Source: Gordionus sp. m RMFG-2023
Taxonomy: Eukaryota; Nematomorpha; Gordioida; Chordodea; Parachordodidae
Assembly: GCF_954871325.1 (NCBI RefSeq)
Contig: NC_088779.1
Location: forward strand, 3,970,846-4,034,845
DNA length: 64,000 nucleotides
Direction of reading: 5' to 3'
The translations under genes were made by a program, and so were the position numbers. Positions within the stretch are counted from its first letter, which is position 1. Each line of letters opens with the position of its first letter. Below the pieces are notes generated by a model, which had not been told where the DNA came from, searched no databases, and saw only the letters and a program-made list of their open reading frames with translations. Below, in pieces: positions 11,810 to 23,286 of this stretch.

Positions 11810-12068
11810 TTAATAAATATTTCTTTTTTTTTTCCTATTTTTGATTCTCTATAATTGTATAAATTAATGTCCTAAACAAATTAGCATATCATACCCCATG
11901 TTAACTTTCGACGTTATTACAAATTCGGTGACAACATCGTATATTCCAATAAACTCAGGCAACACAGAGTAATTTTTTATTTTTTATCTTATATTTCTAT
12001 ATTTGGTTATTTGTGTTCCCCATAACCGATAAACATTTAAAAAAAAGGGCCTTAAAATATTATTTTTT
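11810..12068 (+). repeat. 210-bp repeat unit at the A/B junction
   Basis: Contains GCATATCATACCCCATG, TTAACTTTCGACGTTATTAC and CTCAGGCAACACAGAG, parallel to 18605-18752 and to the units at 3441 and 14168. The hAT element at 12069 is inserted at its end. Confidence 0.6.
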
Positions 12069-14120
12069 CAGAGTTGTTAATCGCTACATTTAAAAGTAGC
12101 GCGCTACCGCTACGCTAATTGTTAAAAAAAAGTTGCTCTCTATTAGAGTAGCTTTAGCTACTTTTAGGCTACTTTTTATAAAAAAAAATTTAAAACAATT
12201 TTTTTTTTATTTTGCATATAATGTAATTGTATAGTAAATAATATATAAAAATCAACATTTATAAATACTAAAATATAGTTAATTTTGATTATAAAATAAT
12301 TTATGTAATAAATTTTAAATATTTATCGTAATTTGTTGAATTTTAATAATAAAATCATTTCAATATTATCATCCCCAAGTCTAGATCGACGATCAGAAAG
12401 TATCAGTTTTGCCTTACTAAATAATCTCTCTGTGTCTAACCTTCAGCATTATCCTCACCAAATATTCTATATTCATATTAAATAGAATAAATTATTCATC
12501 CCGTTTTTAATAGAAATGTGTAGTGATATTTATTAAAAATGGAGTGGTAAAATCATTAGGTTGCTATTCTAAATTTTAAACCTCAAAAATTATGATGTAA
12601 CTAAGTAAAAATATTTTATCAAATGAATACATTGAATTCCCTGTACTGTATATAAATTGATGGATATTAATCAATAAGAAATAAATATAGTAAAAATCTA
12701 ATCATCCATGAAATATTCAATAACCATATCATATTAATTGTTAAGCTCAATGACACTGTGCAATAAAAACTAAAGAAATAATCCATCTCTGTTGTAAATT
12801 TTATTAGTTAAATTCACTAATTTTTTAATAATTTGATATAATATTACTAAAATATGTATGTATTTAGTTAATAAAAATTCTATATATAATGTGAAATATT
12901 AAATAACTTTTAAATAAATACTGAAAAATTTAATTAATAACTTAACTATTACTTGATTTAATTTATTACTCTAAATATTTTAAAAATTAATTTATAATAC
13001 TGAAGGTCGTCAGCTAATTGGACCCATTATCGGTCACCATCTTGCAAACTTTATTATGAATCCTAACGTCAATAATTATATTTGCAAGTACATTGTATGT
13101 CTGGCATCCTATTATCCTATTGAGGGCTAATGCTACTGATCTTTTTAAAGTCCTAGGGTCTAGCCAATGGCTTGTGATTCCCAAATAAGCTCTAAAAATA
13201 TTTAATCAGATCAATTTATAAATATAAATAAGTGTTTACCTTCTGTTATGTGTCCAACTATCTGCCGTGGTACATATATGAGATATCTCTGATAATTCTA
13301 TTATTAAAGCATCTTTCATCACTTTAAACTTATCTGCTATTTTATTCACAAGTGTCTGGCGACATAAAATAGTTGTACCAGAGTAAATGATAGATTATCA
13401 ACCAAGGACATTGGCTGAACAATATCAATTATAAAATTCACAATAACTTTATCAGTTAATTTCTGAGTAATATTAGCATTTGTATTATTAATTAATTTTG
13501 TCTGAATGGAATTAGTCTTTTTGGATGTAGATTCACCTATGCCAAATTTATTTAAATGTTCAATATTCTTAAAACTATTAGCATGAACAGTCATAAAATA
13601 AATATTATAATTTATGTAAAAATGATAATTTACCTTTAGGTGTTTCATGAGGTTATAGCTACTGGATTGATTTGAGGAAATATTTTTTTACATTTTAGAC
13701 ATATAAATTTGAAGCCAGTTTTTGTTTTAATATTTATCTTGAAAAATTTTTGAAATCTAGGGAATGGGAAAGTATTGCTATGAATATTATTTTCTTCCCT
13801 GGTATCTTCCATTTCATTAATGTCATTGTCTGATCTGAATCACTTTCAACGATTTGGATATCATATGCGATGCCATTTCAAATTATTAACAGGTGATTTA
13901 GGTTTATAATACAAATTGAAAATATATTTCAATTTCAAAATTAAATAATAAATCATAAAAATTATAATTAATTATGGTATTATATTTAAATTTTCGTGCT
14001 CATTAATACATTCATTATATTTTTTTAAAGTAGCGCGCTAAAAAATTAAATAATTTTAAAAAAGTAGCCGCTATTAGCTATAGCTACCAAAAAAGATAGC
14101 GCGCTACTTTGACAACTCTG
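12069..14120 (-). mobile_element. BED-finger hAT transposon
   Basis: Ends are CAGAGTTGTTAATCGC on the left and GACAACTCTG on the right, inverted, each followed inward by GTAGCGCGCTA. The flanking 8-mers TATTTTTT and CTTTTTAT are a worn target duplication. The minus strand codes a degraded hAT transposase with the family's parts in order. The element sits in the 210-bp repeat at the junction of the two duplicated blocks. Confidence 0.8.
12323..13720 (-). pseudogene. hAT transposase remnant, zf-BED to dimerisation domain
   Basis: Minus-strand order: a BED zinc finger near 13620-13710 (KFICLKCKKIF and, after a frameshift, YNLMKHLK); then LTDKVIVNFIIDIVQPMSLV near 13400-13460; then VNKIADKFKVMKDAL to CTTADSWTH near 13245-13340; then a 48-nt intron (13192-13239, GT-AG); then AYLGITSHWLDPRTLKRSV to VCKMVTDNGSN near 13015-13191, the RNase H-like core start; then, after a gap that removes the middle, the C-terminal dimerisation domain RLDTERLFSKAKLILSDRRS near 12380-12450, ending at 12323. 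hAT transposases cut and paste their own DNA. The frameshift, the stop after TDNGSN and the loss of the central region make this copy inactive. Confidence 0.8.
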
Positions 14121-14530
14121 CTTTTTATCCTTATTGTCTATAAATATTTAATATTTTAAACAAATTAGCATTACAAACCCATCATCAACTTTTAACGTTA
14201 TTCCGATATCAATACTGGATGCTCCAACTACCTCAAGCAATGAGTAATATATTTGCATCTTCTATTTTCATATTGACAATTACCCGATACTGATAAAAGG
14301 GGAGAAGGCCTTAAATAGCTCTTTTAAAAAATTAATATTTATTCTCTATAAACGTATAATATTTTTAACAAATTAGCATTACAAACCCACTAACTATTAA
14401 CGTTATACCGATATCAACGATGGATACTCCAATAACCCTAGTCAGTGAAGAGTATAGTATTTTTATCCATTTATTTTCATATATTGATAACAGATCCCCG
14501 ATACTGATAAAGAATTGATTTCCCTTGCCT
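14121..14530 (+). repeat. 210-bp repeat units at the start of copy B
   Basis: Two units with GCATTACAAACCCA at 14168 and 14376, 208 bp apart, each with TTAACGTTATWCCGATATCAA, TGGATRCTCCAA and CYCGATACTGATAAA. Confidence 0.7.
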
Positions 14531-14787
14531 TAGTTACTGATACGATATATATACTCCCTCTCACCCCTCTCAAAAGATTTTCCTTTTTATTTTAAAACTT
14601 TTTACCTTCCTTTGATCCCCACTCTTCGGTTATCACTAAGCATTCTATAGGACTGAATTCGTGGTAGGGTCCAATACAGCACGATTAGCTGATCGATTTT
14701 TTTTTTAAATCTGTCTGTGGGATCAAATTTTTCTTTATTAAAATCAATATTTCTTAGATTATTATAATGAATTGAATTAAAGATAAA

Positions 14788-15023
14788 CAGAGAACTGTAG
14801 AGGTACCGTTTGCGCGGCCTAGTCAGGCCCTGGTTTTATACTTTTACGCCCGTCTCGGATTTTTTTAAAATATGTTACATTTATTTTTAATTATTATAGC
14901 CAATAACGGTTTTAAAATATACGTCCCGGCCCGGGTTTAAAATTTTTTTTTAGGCCCTGCCCGGCCTGACCTGGGTATATTTTTTTTTAAAAAAAAATTT
15001 AGACCCAGCCTGCAGGTCTCTGA
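14788..15023. mobile_element. GC-rich hAT-like MITE (CCCGGCC family)
   Basis: Left CAGAGAACTGTAGAGGTACC, right CTGCAGGTCTCTG, with GGCCTAGTCAGGCCC, GGCCCGGGTTTAAAA and GCCCGGCCTGACC between. The flanking 8-mers do not match clearly. Copy A has the same family at a different point of the block (3706). Confidence 0.55.
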
Positions 15024-15599
15024 TTAGTATTAAAATAGAAAAATTGATCTTATAAACAGATTTTAAAATCGATCAACTGTTAAATCGTGTCAGATCAGAT
15101 CCCAACACTAACGTGACCTAAGATACAGGTTACCTACATTCAAAATTAAAATTAATTCATATTTCGATCTACCACATAATAATTTTTTTTAACCCGGTTA
15201 TAGACATCACCCTTGGCCACGTTGGCCCTAAGGGTCTGGGTCTTCTACGTTCTATAGGCCTGAAAGTTTAGCTATTTACAGGAAATCACCTTTGAATTTT
15301 AGGGAGTCATTCAGATTCTCAGAAGAGTTTAGTCCTTCCTCCCTTAATTTTTTTTTGTGTTCGCCCTCCATTTTGTTATTCAGTTTTTAAATGTTTTATC
15401 TAGTTTTTATTTCATATATTTTTTAATTTAAAAAGAAATATCTTTTGTTAATTTTTACGGTCACGGCAATGCCCTGGTGCTATATATCAGCCTTAATTTA
15501 TTAAAGGGTTTAATCATGCATGAATATTTTATTCAGTTCACATTTTTTAGGCATATCACCTGAAGGAAAATTACGAAGAAGAAATTCGTGTATATATCT

Positions 15600-16370
15600 A
15601 ATGACGAAACCCTTGCAGCTTTCCCAGGGCTCCCCCTAGTCGAGTTCTATCCTCAGGTTCCCACTTAGCGATGTTTAGCAAATTCCATTAATAGTCATCT
15701 TCTCCTCTTCCTTTTACCAGTGAAGAAGTCATTAATTCAATAAAATCCTTTAATAAGAGTTCAGCCTGGGCCTCAATGGCTATCAACCCTGATATTTTTT
15801 AACATTGCTTCCCTTAATTATCCTAATTTTAGTATCTTCATTAACAATTTATTTCTTATTTCGTGATAAAATTGTTAACGAAACCCTTCCAGCTATAGTT
15901 CCTATCCTCTTGGGGAGGGGTGGGGGGGGGGGTCTCATTTCTTTATCGAAGTCTGATGATGGTATAAGGGCGGTAATCGTTCTTTTCGTAGATTAACTGC
16001 CAATTTAATAATGAACCGTTGTAAGATTAAAGGCATAGATTATCTTGCGATTATCAATTTGGGTTAGGGGTCAAAGTGTAGCTAAGCTTTTGCTCTCCCG
16101 GATTTATATTGGAAATTCTCCTCTTGATTCAGTTTTGTGCAGTGCAAAGTTGATTTTAAAAAAATGCTTTTATTTGTAATAGGCCTGCCTTCTCTAAATT
16201 ATTTCAAAGATTTTCTGACTATTCTCATTATATAAATTCCTGTTATTCTGATTAGGTAATTCAACATTAGGATCCTTTAGGCCCTATTTTCTTTTGCCTA
16301 GGTATTATTGTTTCTAATATGAAATCCAAAATCTATGTTTTTGTAAAATTAGTTATATATTTTTTTTCAA
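15600..16370 (+). pseudogene. LINE reverse-transcriptase fragment
   Basis: Broken pieces in several frames still spell non-LTR reverse-transcriptase blocks: TSEEVINSIKSFNKSS near 15720, SLSKSDDGIRAVIVLF near 15940, LLLSRIYIGNSPLDS near 16090, and the diagnostic DPLGPIFFCLGI near 16270-16305 (the QGDPLGP block of LINE RTs). A reading of the family order (fingers, palm, DPLGP block) runs along the plus strand. Several stops and frame changes make it inactive. It interrupts copy B of the duplicated block where copy A has no such insert. Confidence 0.6.
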
Positions 16371-16610
16371 AATATTTTAATATAGTTTTATTTATTATGC
16401 TATTTTTTAATATAAATAAAAATATTAAATTTAAAAAAATATTAATTATTCGAAGTAAGAAAGTATTTAAAATTAGATTTCAAAATAAAAAGTAAAACGC
16501 CTCTTTTTAAAAAGTGAATGTTTCCGACATCTCTCGATAATGCAACTTCGTCAAATATTTTTAATTAAATGCCAACCCTTTAAGATTTTGCCTACTTTGT
16601 CGCATCCTAC

Positions 16611-16988
16611 CAGAGCACATCATGGGCCTTAATTTTTTGACCAAGCCCGGCCCGGCCCATATTTAATGTTAAAAAAAATTCCCAAGTCCGGCCCAAGCCC
16701 ATAATAAGTGTCGCAAAAATAAGCCCATATAAAAAAATTTAATTTTTTTTTATTTAATGATAAACAATATTTAAATATATTTAGGCATCATTTTGTTTAC
16801 AATAATGAAATTTATTGTTATTAGAAAAAAGGGCAATATTTCATTTTAGAAACTGTTTTTAATAATTTAAATTTAAAGGCCCAAGTCCAACCCAAGTCCA
16901 ACCCAAGCCCATTAAAAAAAATTTAAACCCAGCCCGGCCCAGACCCGCTAGAAAATATGATATTAGGCCGAGAATATGAAGATCTCTG
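16611..16988. mobile_element. GC-rich hAT-like MITE with target duplication and empty site
   Basis: Begins CAGAGCACATCATGGGCC and ends GAAGATCTCTG. The flanking 8-mers CATCCTAC and AATTCTAC match at six of eight positions. In copy A the same locus (about 5945) is empty: GCATCTTTACCCCCTCCCCC. Inner sequence is of the family's GCCCGGCCCGGCCCA type. Confidence 0.75.
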
Positions 16989-17080
16989 AATTCTACCCCC
17001 TCCCCCGTTCTAGTGGCATTGCTAATGCAGGGAGATGACTTTTAATAGTAAATTTTAAAAAAAATTAAACTATCTTAAGA

Positions 17081-17332
17081 GTGTCGACATCTCATGGAAC
17101 CGCTAAATCTCTAAGAAACAGGGATTTAATTGTTAAGGACAATTTTATCTACCGCTTTAACAATAAATATGGCGACGTTCAATATTTCAAATGCAAAAAC
17201 GAGGATTGCAACGCGAGAGGGAATTTGAAACGCGGCATTTTTAAGGTTACAAAATCTCATTTCCACGAGCCTAACATTCAAGATGTTGATCAAATACATA
17301 ATCACAATTATCCCAAGAAAGCCATAGTGTAA
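17081..17332 (+). CDS. FLYWCH zinc-finger exon (copy B)
   Basis: Twin of the exon at 6229: KDNFIYRFNNKYGDVQYFKC, KNEDCNARG and HFHEPN keep the FLYWCH pattern, and most base differences from copy A leave the frame open. It lacks an ATG, begins after CTTAAG (possible acceptor) and ends at a likely donor (GCCATAGT then GTAAAT). Two diverged copies both open across 83 codons hints at a period of selection before or after duplication, but no further exon or MULE domain was found in either copy. Confidence 0.6.
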   Translation: MSTSHGTAKSLRNRDLIVKDNFIYRFNNKYGDVQYFKCKNEDCNARGNLKRGIFKVTKSHFHEPNIQDVDQIHNHNYPKKAIV

Positions 17333-17394
17333 ATATAATATTTAGACTTTGTTTACTTATAAATGATCATATTTGTTATATATCTTCTCCGTTT

Positions 17395-17760
17395 AATTGT
17401 GATTTTCAGGTTGGCAAGTTTCCTCTCTGATTTTTCTTTCCCATTTTTTCACGGTCCTGAGCATAAATATTAGTAAGATTCATTTTCTCTCATATCCGCC
17501 GCTATCACTTTTATTCACGTCATCTTGGGCCTTCCTCTAGGTTTTGATCCTCTTACTTCCATCAATGTACATCTTATTACCCAGTCATCTTTTATTTTTA
17601 CGTTCCACATACTCAAACCATCTTAGTCTATTTCTTCGCATTGCCACTCCAACCATTTCTATTCCCATCTTTGCTCACAAATCCTTACTAGGTTTTCTCT
17701 GTCTCTCAGAGATATCTCACCATCCATCTATGATGCGTGAATAATAAATTTTACTAAATC
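17395..17760 (-). pseudogene. LINE 3'-end fragment (RT C-terminus)
   Basis: Minus-strand frames give RRNRLRWFEYVERK and, after a frameshift, DDWVIRCTLMEVRGSKPRGR followed by PKMT and VIAADMRE. This is the C-terminal RxRLRWxxHVxR...RGRPKxxWxxxxxxDM signature found in the endonuclease-reverse-transcriptase protein of many LINEs. Broken by stops and a frameshift; no 5' part is present here. Confidence 0.6.
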
Positions 17761-18539
17761 TACTTCTTCGTTTTATGGCGATTTTCAGGTTTATCCAAAT
17801 ATTTTAATTACTATGGTAGTTGTCAATGCCAGCTAACTTTCGGGTATAACTGCCAGAGATGAAAATCATATTCCTGAAAATAATTAAAAGTAAATATAGA
17901 AGTCAATTGTGCTAAAAAACCTATTATACACTTTTTAGTGTGTTTATCCCCTACAAAGAAAGTGGGGGAAAGGGGAACACTAAATAAATCATAATTTAAA
18001 AAAATTTATAACATCAACTATTGGTATCTAAGAAACGACGGTGCACCATGGGTAAACCATGAATGTCTTTATAATATAAAAAAATAATAATTTTAAATTA
18101 GAAATAAATCCCACGAATCGTTGAAAGGAATATACACCAACGTAATGGATGCCCACGCAGTCCAAGAAAAATCAGGCACCTGTCCTAACCTTAACCTCCA
18201 AGAATAATACTTTACAAAGATTGAGACTAAAAATGTCCGCGCCTGCGCCTCCAATTTAAAGTTGGAAATATATTTTTTTTAAAAAAACCATATAAAAATG
18301 ACACGTAAATTTATTTATACCGAAGATACAAACATTGTTTACCCTGTATCTTAAAATGACCGAAATCTATATTTTGTCTTAGGCCCAGATTTTAATTTCA
18401 GGACCGAGCATCTTAGCCGGATTTTTTTCAGACAATTTTTAGTCATTTTTTGGATGGGGTTATATGAATCATCTTACAGTTTTCTATTTTATTTTGAAAA
18501 TGTCCATTCTTATTGATCAAATGGGAAGGCTTTAATAAA

Positions 18540-18752
18540 TACTACTCTTTTTTTTCCAATTTTGATTCTTTATAAAATGTGCAATTAATGTCTTAAACAA
18601 ATTAGAATATCAAACTCCGTGTTAACTTTCGACGGTATTACAAATTCGGTGACAACATCGTATGTCCCAATAACCTCAGGCAACACATAGTAATATTCTT
18701 TTTTATCATTTCTATATTTGGTTATTGTGTTCCCCATACTGATTAACAATCA
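18540..18752 (+). repeat. 210-bp repeat unit, right boundary of copy B
   Basis: GAATATCAAACTCCGTGTTAA at 18605, GGTGACAACATCGTATG and CTCAGGCAACACATAG parallel 11884-11990. Similarity to copy A ends just after GTTCCCCATACTGAT. Confidence 0.65.
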
Positions 18753-20031
18753 TATTTATATTTAATACGCTGTTATTCAGCCTAACCCTGCATTCACAGT
18801 TAGGATGAATTTGGGCCGATTAACATCTGATCGAGCGCAGCTTATTTGCGATGAACTAACAGCTCATCGATTGCAGCGAATTTCATTTGATATTATTAAT
18901 TTATTATTTCCACATTTATTATAAGTTTCTATCGAACACTTATAATTACAAAAATACAATATGTGAAAAAAATAATAATAATAATTATGGATGACAACAG
19001 ATGATTTATCACTGTTGATCTTGGAAGTTCCTTCAGGGAATCTGATGCTTAGGTTTTTGTCAACTCCAAAATATTCAAAATGATCAAGAAAAAGCAATTA
19101 TCCTCTCTATAAATAAATTTATACAAACAACGATCTATTAAACGTTCAACAAATATTGTGTAGACATAATTGATTTATATGTCTTGATTTATACATATTA
19201 TATATTTAAGTAATATGAATTAAGTTTAAAAGATTAAATTGGGTTCATCGAAAATTGCTTCGAAGTTGCGAATATGAATAATTTCTAATCCAATTAAAAA
19301 AAAGTTTAAATTATTTGTTAATTTTCTTTAATTCGTCAATTTCGAATCATTTATAAATTTTTTTAATTTTTTGTCTAATACGAAAATATTCGTAATTGAA
19401 TTTTTAAGTTAAGGCCACCATCAGTCAAATACATATTTTTTTGATTGCCATAAATTACATCTAATTTAAAAGCTTCTAAAACCAAGTCAAAAAAAAGATA
19501 ATGCAATCAGAATGAAAGAAAATATATCTCAAAAATGGATGAAATATTTCGTATTTAAATTATAAAGTATACTTTAACCCCTTTATTTAAAAAAAATATC
19601 AGGTTTGAATATTTACTCCACGAAGTTGAAGTTTCGTGATAACTATTGTAAGTGAACGATTGTTCGAAAAATTATTGACTCTTGGAAAAAGATGCGGTTC
19701 TCTCTATATTTTTAGAACTCGGATTTGACATATTTCAATCCAAGGCGGCAAATGATGGTAATGCACAATCAATATTACCAGCCTCTAATATAATCGATGA
19801 TGACATCGGATAGCGATAACCGATATAACAGCTGAAAGGATATATGGCAAATTAACATTTTTTAAAAAATAAAAAATTTTAAAAAAAATTGTATTTTCAC
19901 GTGTTATCTCAATAAAATCATTTTATCTTTTTTAAAGCAATCGGTTAATTAAATATATGGGAAGATCATTAATTATTGAATTTTATCGTCTGCTTTTTGA
20001 AGAAGAAATATTTCTAAATATTCAATTTTTA
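18753..20031. other. AT-rich sequence with a faint gypsy-like trace
   Basis: The minus strand at 18774-18825 reads IHPNCECRVR, nearly the INTNCECRVK at the end of the gypsy integrase fossil at 58579, so a worn scrap of that family may lie here. On the plus strand a short open stretch at about 19677-19750 (LEKDAVLSIFLELGFDIF) looks protein-like and ends near GTAATG, but no neighbours support it. Confidence 0.3.
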
Positions 20032-20432
20032 TAGTACGCATAGCGTTTACATTTTGCCGTAATTTTAAATAAAAAAAACGTAACGCGTCCCTTGTTTAAA
20101 TTGAGGTTGTCTTTTTATTAATATCCGTCTATTCAAAATTTTAAATGAGTTGTAAAAAAAAAAGGATTTGTCTTTGAAAATTATATTTATCGTCTGCGTT
20201 CTTATTTTCTTTGAAATTTCTTAAATATTCCTTTTTAGGATATAATTAAGTTATTTTTTTATTACATTTTATATAACATACAAAACGAAGAATAAATAAA
20301 AGTATTGAAAAAGCAAACCTGTTTGCGTTTTTTTTAAATGGTTAACACATAAAGGTAATTTTACAAATTTTCACGAGGCCATTTGAAAGGCATTGGCGCT
20401 TGCAGTGCTCAATTTGTTCGCAATACAAAAGA
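20032..20432. mobile_element. MITE, ATAGTGC family, worn copy
   Basis: Matches 30870-31284 throughout: TTACATTTTGCCGTAATTTT, AAATTGAGGTTGTCTTTTTA, TTTAGGATATAATTAAG, GAGGCCATTTGAAAGGCATT. Terminal repeats are less well kept than in that copy. Confidence 0.6.
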
Positions 20433-21373
20433 GAGCTCTGTTACATTTTATATAATTTAATTTATAATATTAATGAAATTTTTTAAATTGATGTGCTTTT
20501 TTTGCACTATATATAATTCTAATGTAAGTTTGCAAACAAAAACGGCCCAGTTTTTTTTTTAGAAGTTCGAAGCGATGGTGTATTATTTTATAAGAACCGA
20601 ATCTGTACCCTTCATCGTTATTTTTATCCAAACCAAATAAATTTTAGATCGGGTTTTTTTCAGGTTCGGGTTAAGGCAAATTTAGAGAAGAAAAAAAAGA
20701 TTAAATTGGAACAAGGGTCTAAGAATTTTGAAAAGGCAATCATTATAAATTTCCAGAGAAGTTTAATGTTCGTTACTAAGAAATAGCCTCATTGATCAGT
20801 TTCAACTTTAAGCATGTTTTTCTTTCTATCTTTCCATTCCCAATCTTCACTAAAGAAATATTTGGCTTTTAATGTTGCTCAGCTGCTCTGCACTGTTTTT
20901 ATACAATTTTTTTTTATAAAAACCGTGCAGATATGTTGCAAAAGAAAACTCGTTTTATCGAAAATTATGTGTCATTTGGTAATTTAATACAAAGAATTTA
21001 AATTACAGCTGGTGGGTTAGTGAGTATAAATTTTTTCTTATTTTCCATATTTTACCGATAATATAGTTGTCATTTAAGTAGTTAATTTCAAAGTAAACCT
21101 ATAAGATATAGACTTAATTACAAAAGTGTTACATGACATTAGTGGCCCTAAATTTTTTTGAAAAAATCTCTCCTGTCTGTCTTGATTAATTTTTTTTTAT
21201 TCGTCCTAAAAAGCCGACCATAAATATTAGCGCCTTTTTTCTTGCAAGAATTTTACTATATATATTATTTATTTGACAAAATATAATGGATATCCTAATT
21301 AAAAAGTTAAGTCCGACCGAATCCTGAATTATTTTTTTAGAAATAGACACCGGGCCCAGGCCGTGATTTGTAG
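20433..21373. other. AT-rich sequence, nothing recognised
   Basis: No gene or terminal repeat was seen. Confidence 0.35.
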
Positions 21374-21549
21374 ATTCCTACAAAACATGTTGTAAGTCTA
21401 AAGGTGCCTTTATTGTGTTTCCCAACAATTCTAAATTGTCTGAGGATGGCAAATATTTAATGGAAGGCATTGCCCTTAATTGGGATCAAAATATAGACGC
21501 TCTTCACACATTACCTTGTTTAGAATATATTTTTCGACACGGTTTTTAA
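21374..21549 (+). CDS. Coding-like terminal exon, unknown protein
   Basis: A 58-codon open stretch follows a splice-acceptor-like GATTTGTAG and ends in TAA. It reads in part SYKTCCKSKGAFIVFPNNSK, then LSEDGKYLMEGIALNWDQ, then ALHTLPCLEYIFRHGF. Codon use is much more balanced than in AT-rich chance frames, with GCC, CTT, GGC and GAC all used. I do not recognise the family, and upstream exons were not found with confidence. It lies on the strand opposite the TMBIM gene, beyond that gene's 3' end. It could be the last exon of a real gene or a remnant of one. Confidence 0.35.
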
Positions 21550-21720
21550 TCAGGAAATATATTTCATGCTAATTTAATGCTATGCATTAGAATGTCTATA
21601 TTGAAGCAATGAATGCCTTCAATAATTTAATGTTTATTAATTTTATTATCACTATGATAAGAAAATGAATATTTAGTTAATTTTTTGGATTTCATTTTAT
21701 AATTTTGCTATTCAATCAAG

Positions 21721-22219
21721 CAGGGACCCGATGCGGTTCAGTATGTAAAAAATTATAATGGTTACGGTTCTTAAGAAGAAATTTATAAAGGTTCGGTTCA
21801 GCTAATTATAAAGGTTCATTACGGTTAGAAATTTTTTATTGAAGCAACACCATCTTTTAATTTATTTTTATTATAAGCATCTATGAATTATATATAAAAA
21901 ATATATGATTCAAAATAACTCATTTTTAATATAAATGGATTCCTTTTCGTTCGTTGTGATGATAACACAAATTTTAGCACCGAAAAAGCCCTTTCTACAG
22001 AAACTTATGTTTCGGGAACCGCCAGTACTATAAGAGCAAGTTTATATAATTCTGGATATTCAAATTATTTCCATTTCTAAAATATAAAAACTGAACCGGT
22101 TTAACCGTTTTTTATAAAGGTTCTTTTTACTCCTTCAAAAAATAATTATATCGGTTCGGTTACGGTTCAGATATTTATAATGGTTTAACGGTTCGTTAAG
22201 GTTCACTCCGGGTCCGCTG
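21721..22219 (-). mobile_element. hAT element with perfect 8-bp target duplication
   Basis: Ends CAGGGACCCG and CGGGTCCGCTG are inverted. CAATCAAG stands on both sides (21713-21720 and 22220-22227). The minus strand near 21900-22020 keeps the hAT C-terminal dimerisation domain, SVERAFSVLKFVLSSQR, while the rest of the transposase is gone, so it is an internally deleted derivative of a coding hAT. Both ends carry runs of GGTTACGGTTC-type motifs. Confidence 0.85.
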
Positions 22220-23029
22220 CAATCAAGCAAGAAAAATAACAAATATATAACATTTATATTTTTCGAGTCTCGGGCCAGGCCTATATTTTATTACTATAAC
22301 TACAAATATGCAGTGAATTCTGACCATGTTGACAGATTTTATCTGCATAAAATTTCAATGATTTTGCCTTTTTTTAAAACGACTTATTTTTAAACCATTC
22401 TTTGGTTCGATAGTACTTTCTTTAAAAAAATGAATAAACAATTATCAGGAATGGTTCCCTTTTTTGGGAGGATTCTTCAGTGCCATTTTTCTTCCCTTAT
22501 TTATAGCAAAAAATATGGCTTTCGGTACCAACATTAAGCAAGGTCTATAAAGTTAGAAGAATTGATGACAACAAGACGATATTTACTCTATACCAGCCCA
22601 TTTTATTCTCTATCTTCGTGAATAGCACACCATAAAATATAGATTAACACGAATTTTGGTCCCCTTCCTAATTTATGTAGATACTGACCATACGCCACTT
22701 AATAATTATTTACGATTATATCAATTCACGCAACAAAAGTATTTATGAAACACCTATAATAAATATAATTATATACACATTATAATTTTTATCTCTTTTT
22801 TTTTAAAAAAAACTTTCATTTTTGAATGATAAAAATTAAAAAAAAAAAAATTTTAATGACGAATTACAAAATAATATAGATTAAATATCTGAATTTAAAA
22901 AAAATAAATATATATACCGACTCACAGTTATAACGTCTCTCATGGACCGGAAACGTCAAAAAAATTTAAAAGCTAGAAAAAAATTGTTATATCCTGGAAA
23001 CACGGGAAATTAATAAGATTTTGCAGGCT
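22220..23029. other. AT-rich sequence, nothing recognised
   Basis: No gene, terminal repeat or conserved repeat was seen. Confidence 0.35.
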
Positions 23030-23165
23030 AATAAGCGTGAAATACCGGCGATGTCGCTCAGCGATGCGTAATTTTATGAAATAAAGTAATGTTAAATTAT
23101 ACAGCTATACTATCGTTTAACAATGAATTACGTAACGCATAAGCGATATCGCGGTTAAATATAAA
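23030..23165. repeat. Imperfect inverted repeat, possible MITE
   Basis: ATACCGGCGATGTCGCT...GCGATGCGTAA on the left faces TTACGTAACGCATAAGCGATATCGCGG on the right. No second copy was found in the window and no target duplication is clear. Confidence 0.4.
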
Positions 23166-23286
23166 CAAGGCCCAAGTCAAAAAACGCGTAAAGTATTGTA
23201 AGTGCTTTTAAACTAAAAAAATAATAAAAATTCGTATACAAATTTTTTTTTTTACACAAGGGCGGCAAATAAAAACACTAATATCT

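Larger units (their letters stand above)
3360..12060 (+). repeat. Duplicated block, copy A
   Basis: Collinear with copy B (14121-18752). Matching landmarks in order are: the 210-bp units; CCCTTGGTTACATTGGCCCTAA at 4440 (CCCTTGGCCACGTTGGCCCT at 15210); TTTTTTAGGCATATC at 5738; the FLYWCH exon at 6229; GTATAACCGCCAGAGATGA at 8016; AGTCCAAGAAAAGCCAGG at 10820; ATGTCCGCGCCTGCGCCTCC at 10893; and GGTGACAACATCGTAT at 11928. Differences are later insertions and gaps, chiefly the LTR element at 8106-10495, which copy B lacks. Confidence 0.75.
14121..18752 (+). repeat. Duplicated block, copy B
   Basis: Collinear with copy A (see 3360-12060). It differs by a LINE reverse-transcriptase fragment at about 15600-16370, a MITE at 16611-16988 and a LINE 3' fragment at 17395-17760, and it lacks the LTR element. 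Where both copies survive they look roughly four-fifths identical by eye. Confidence 0.75.
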
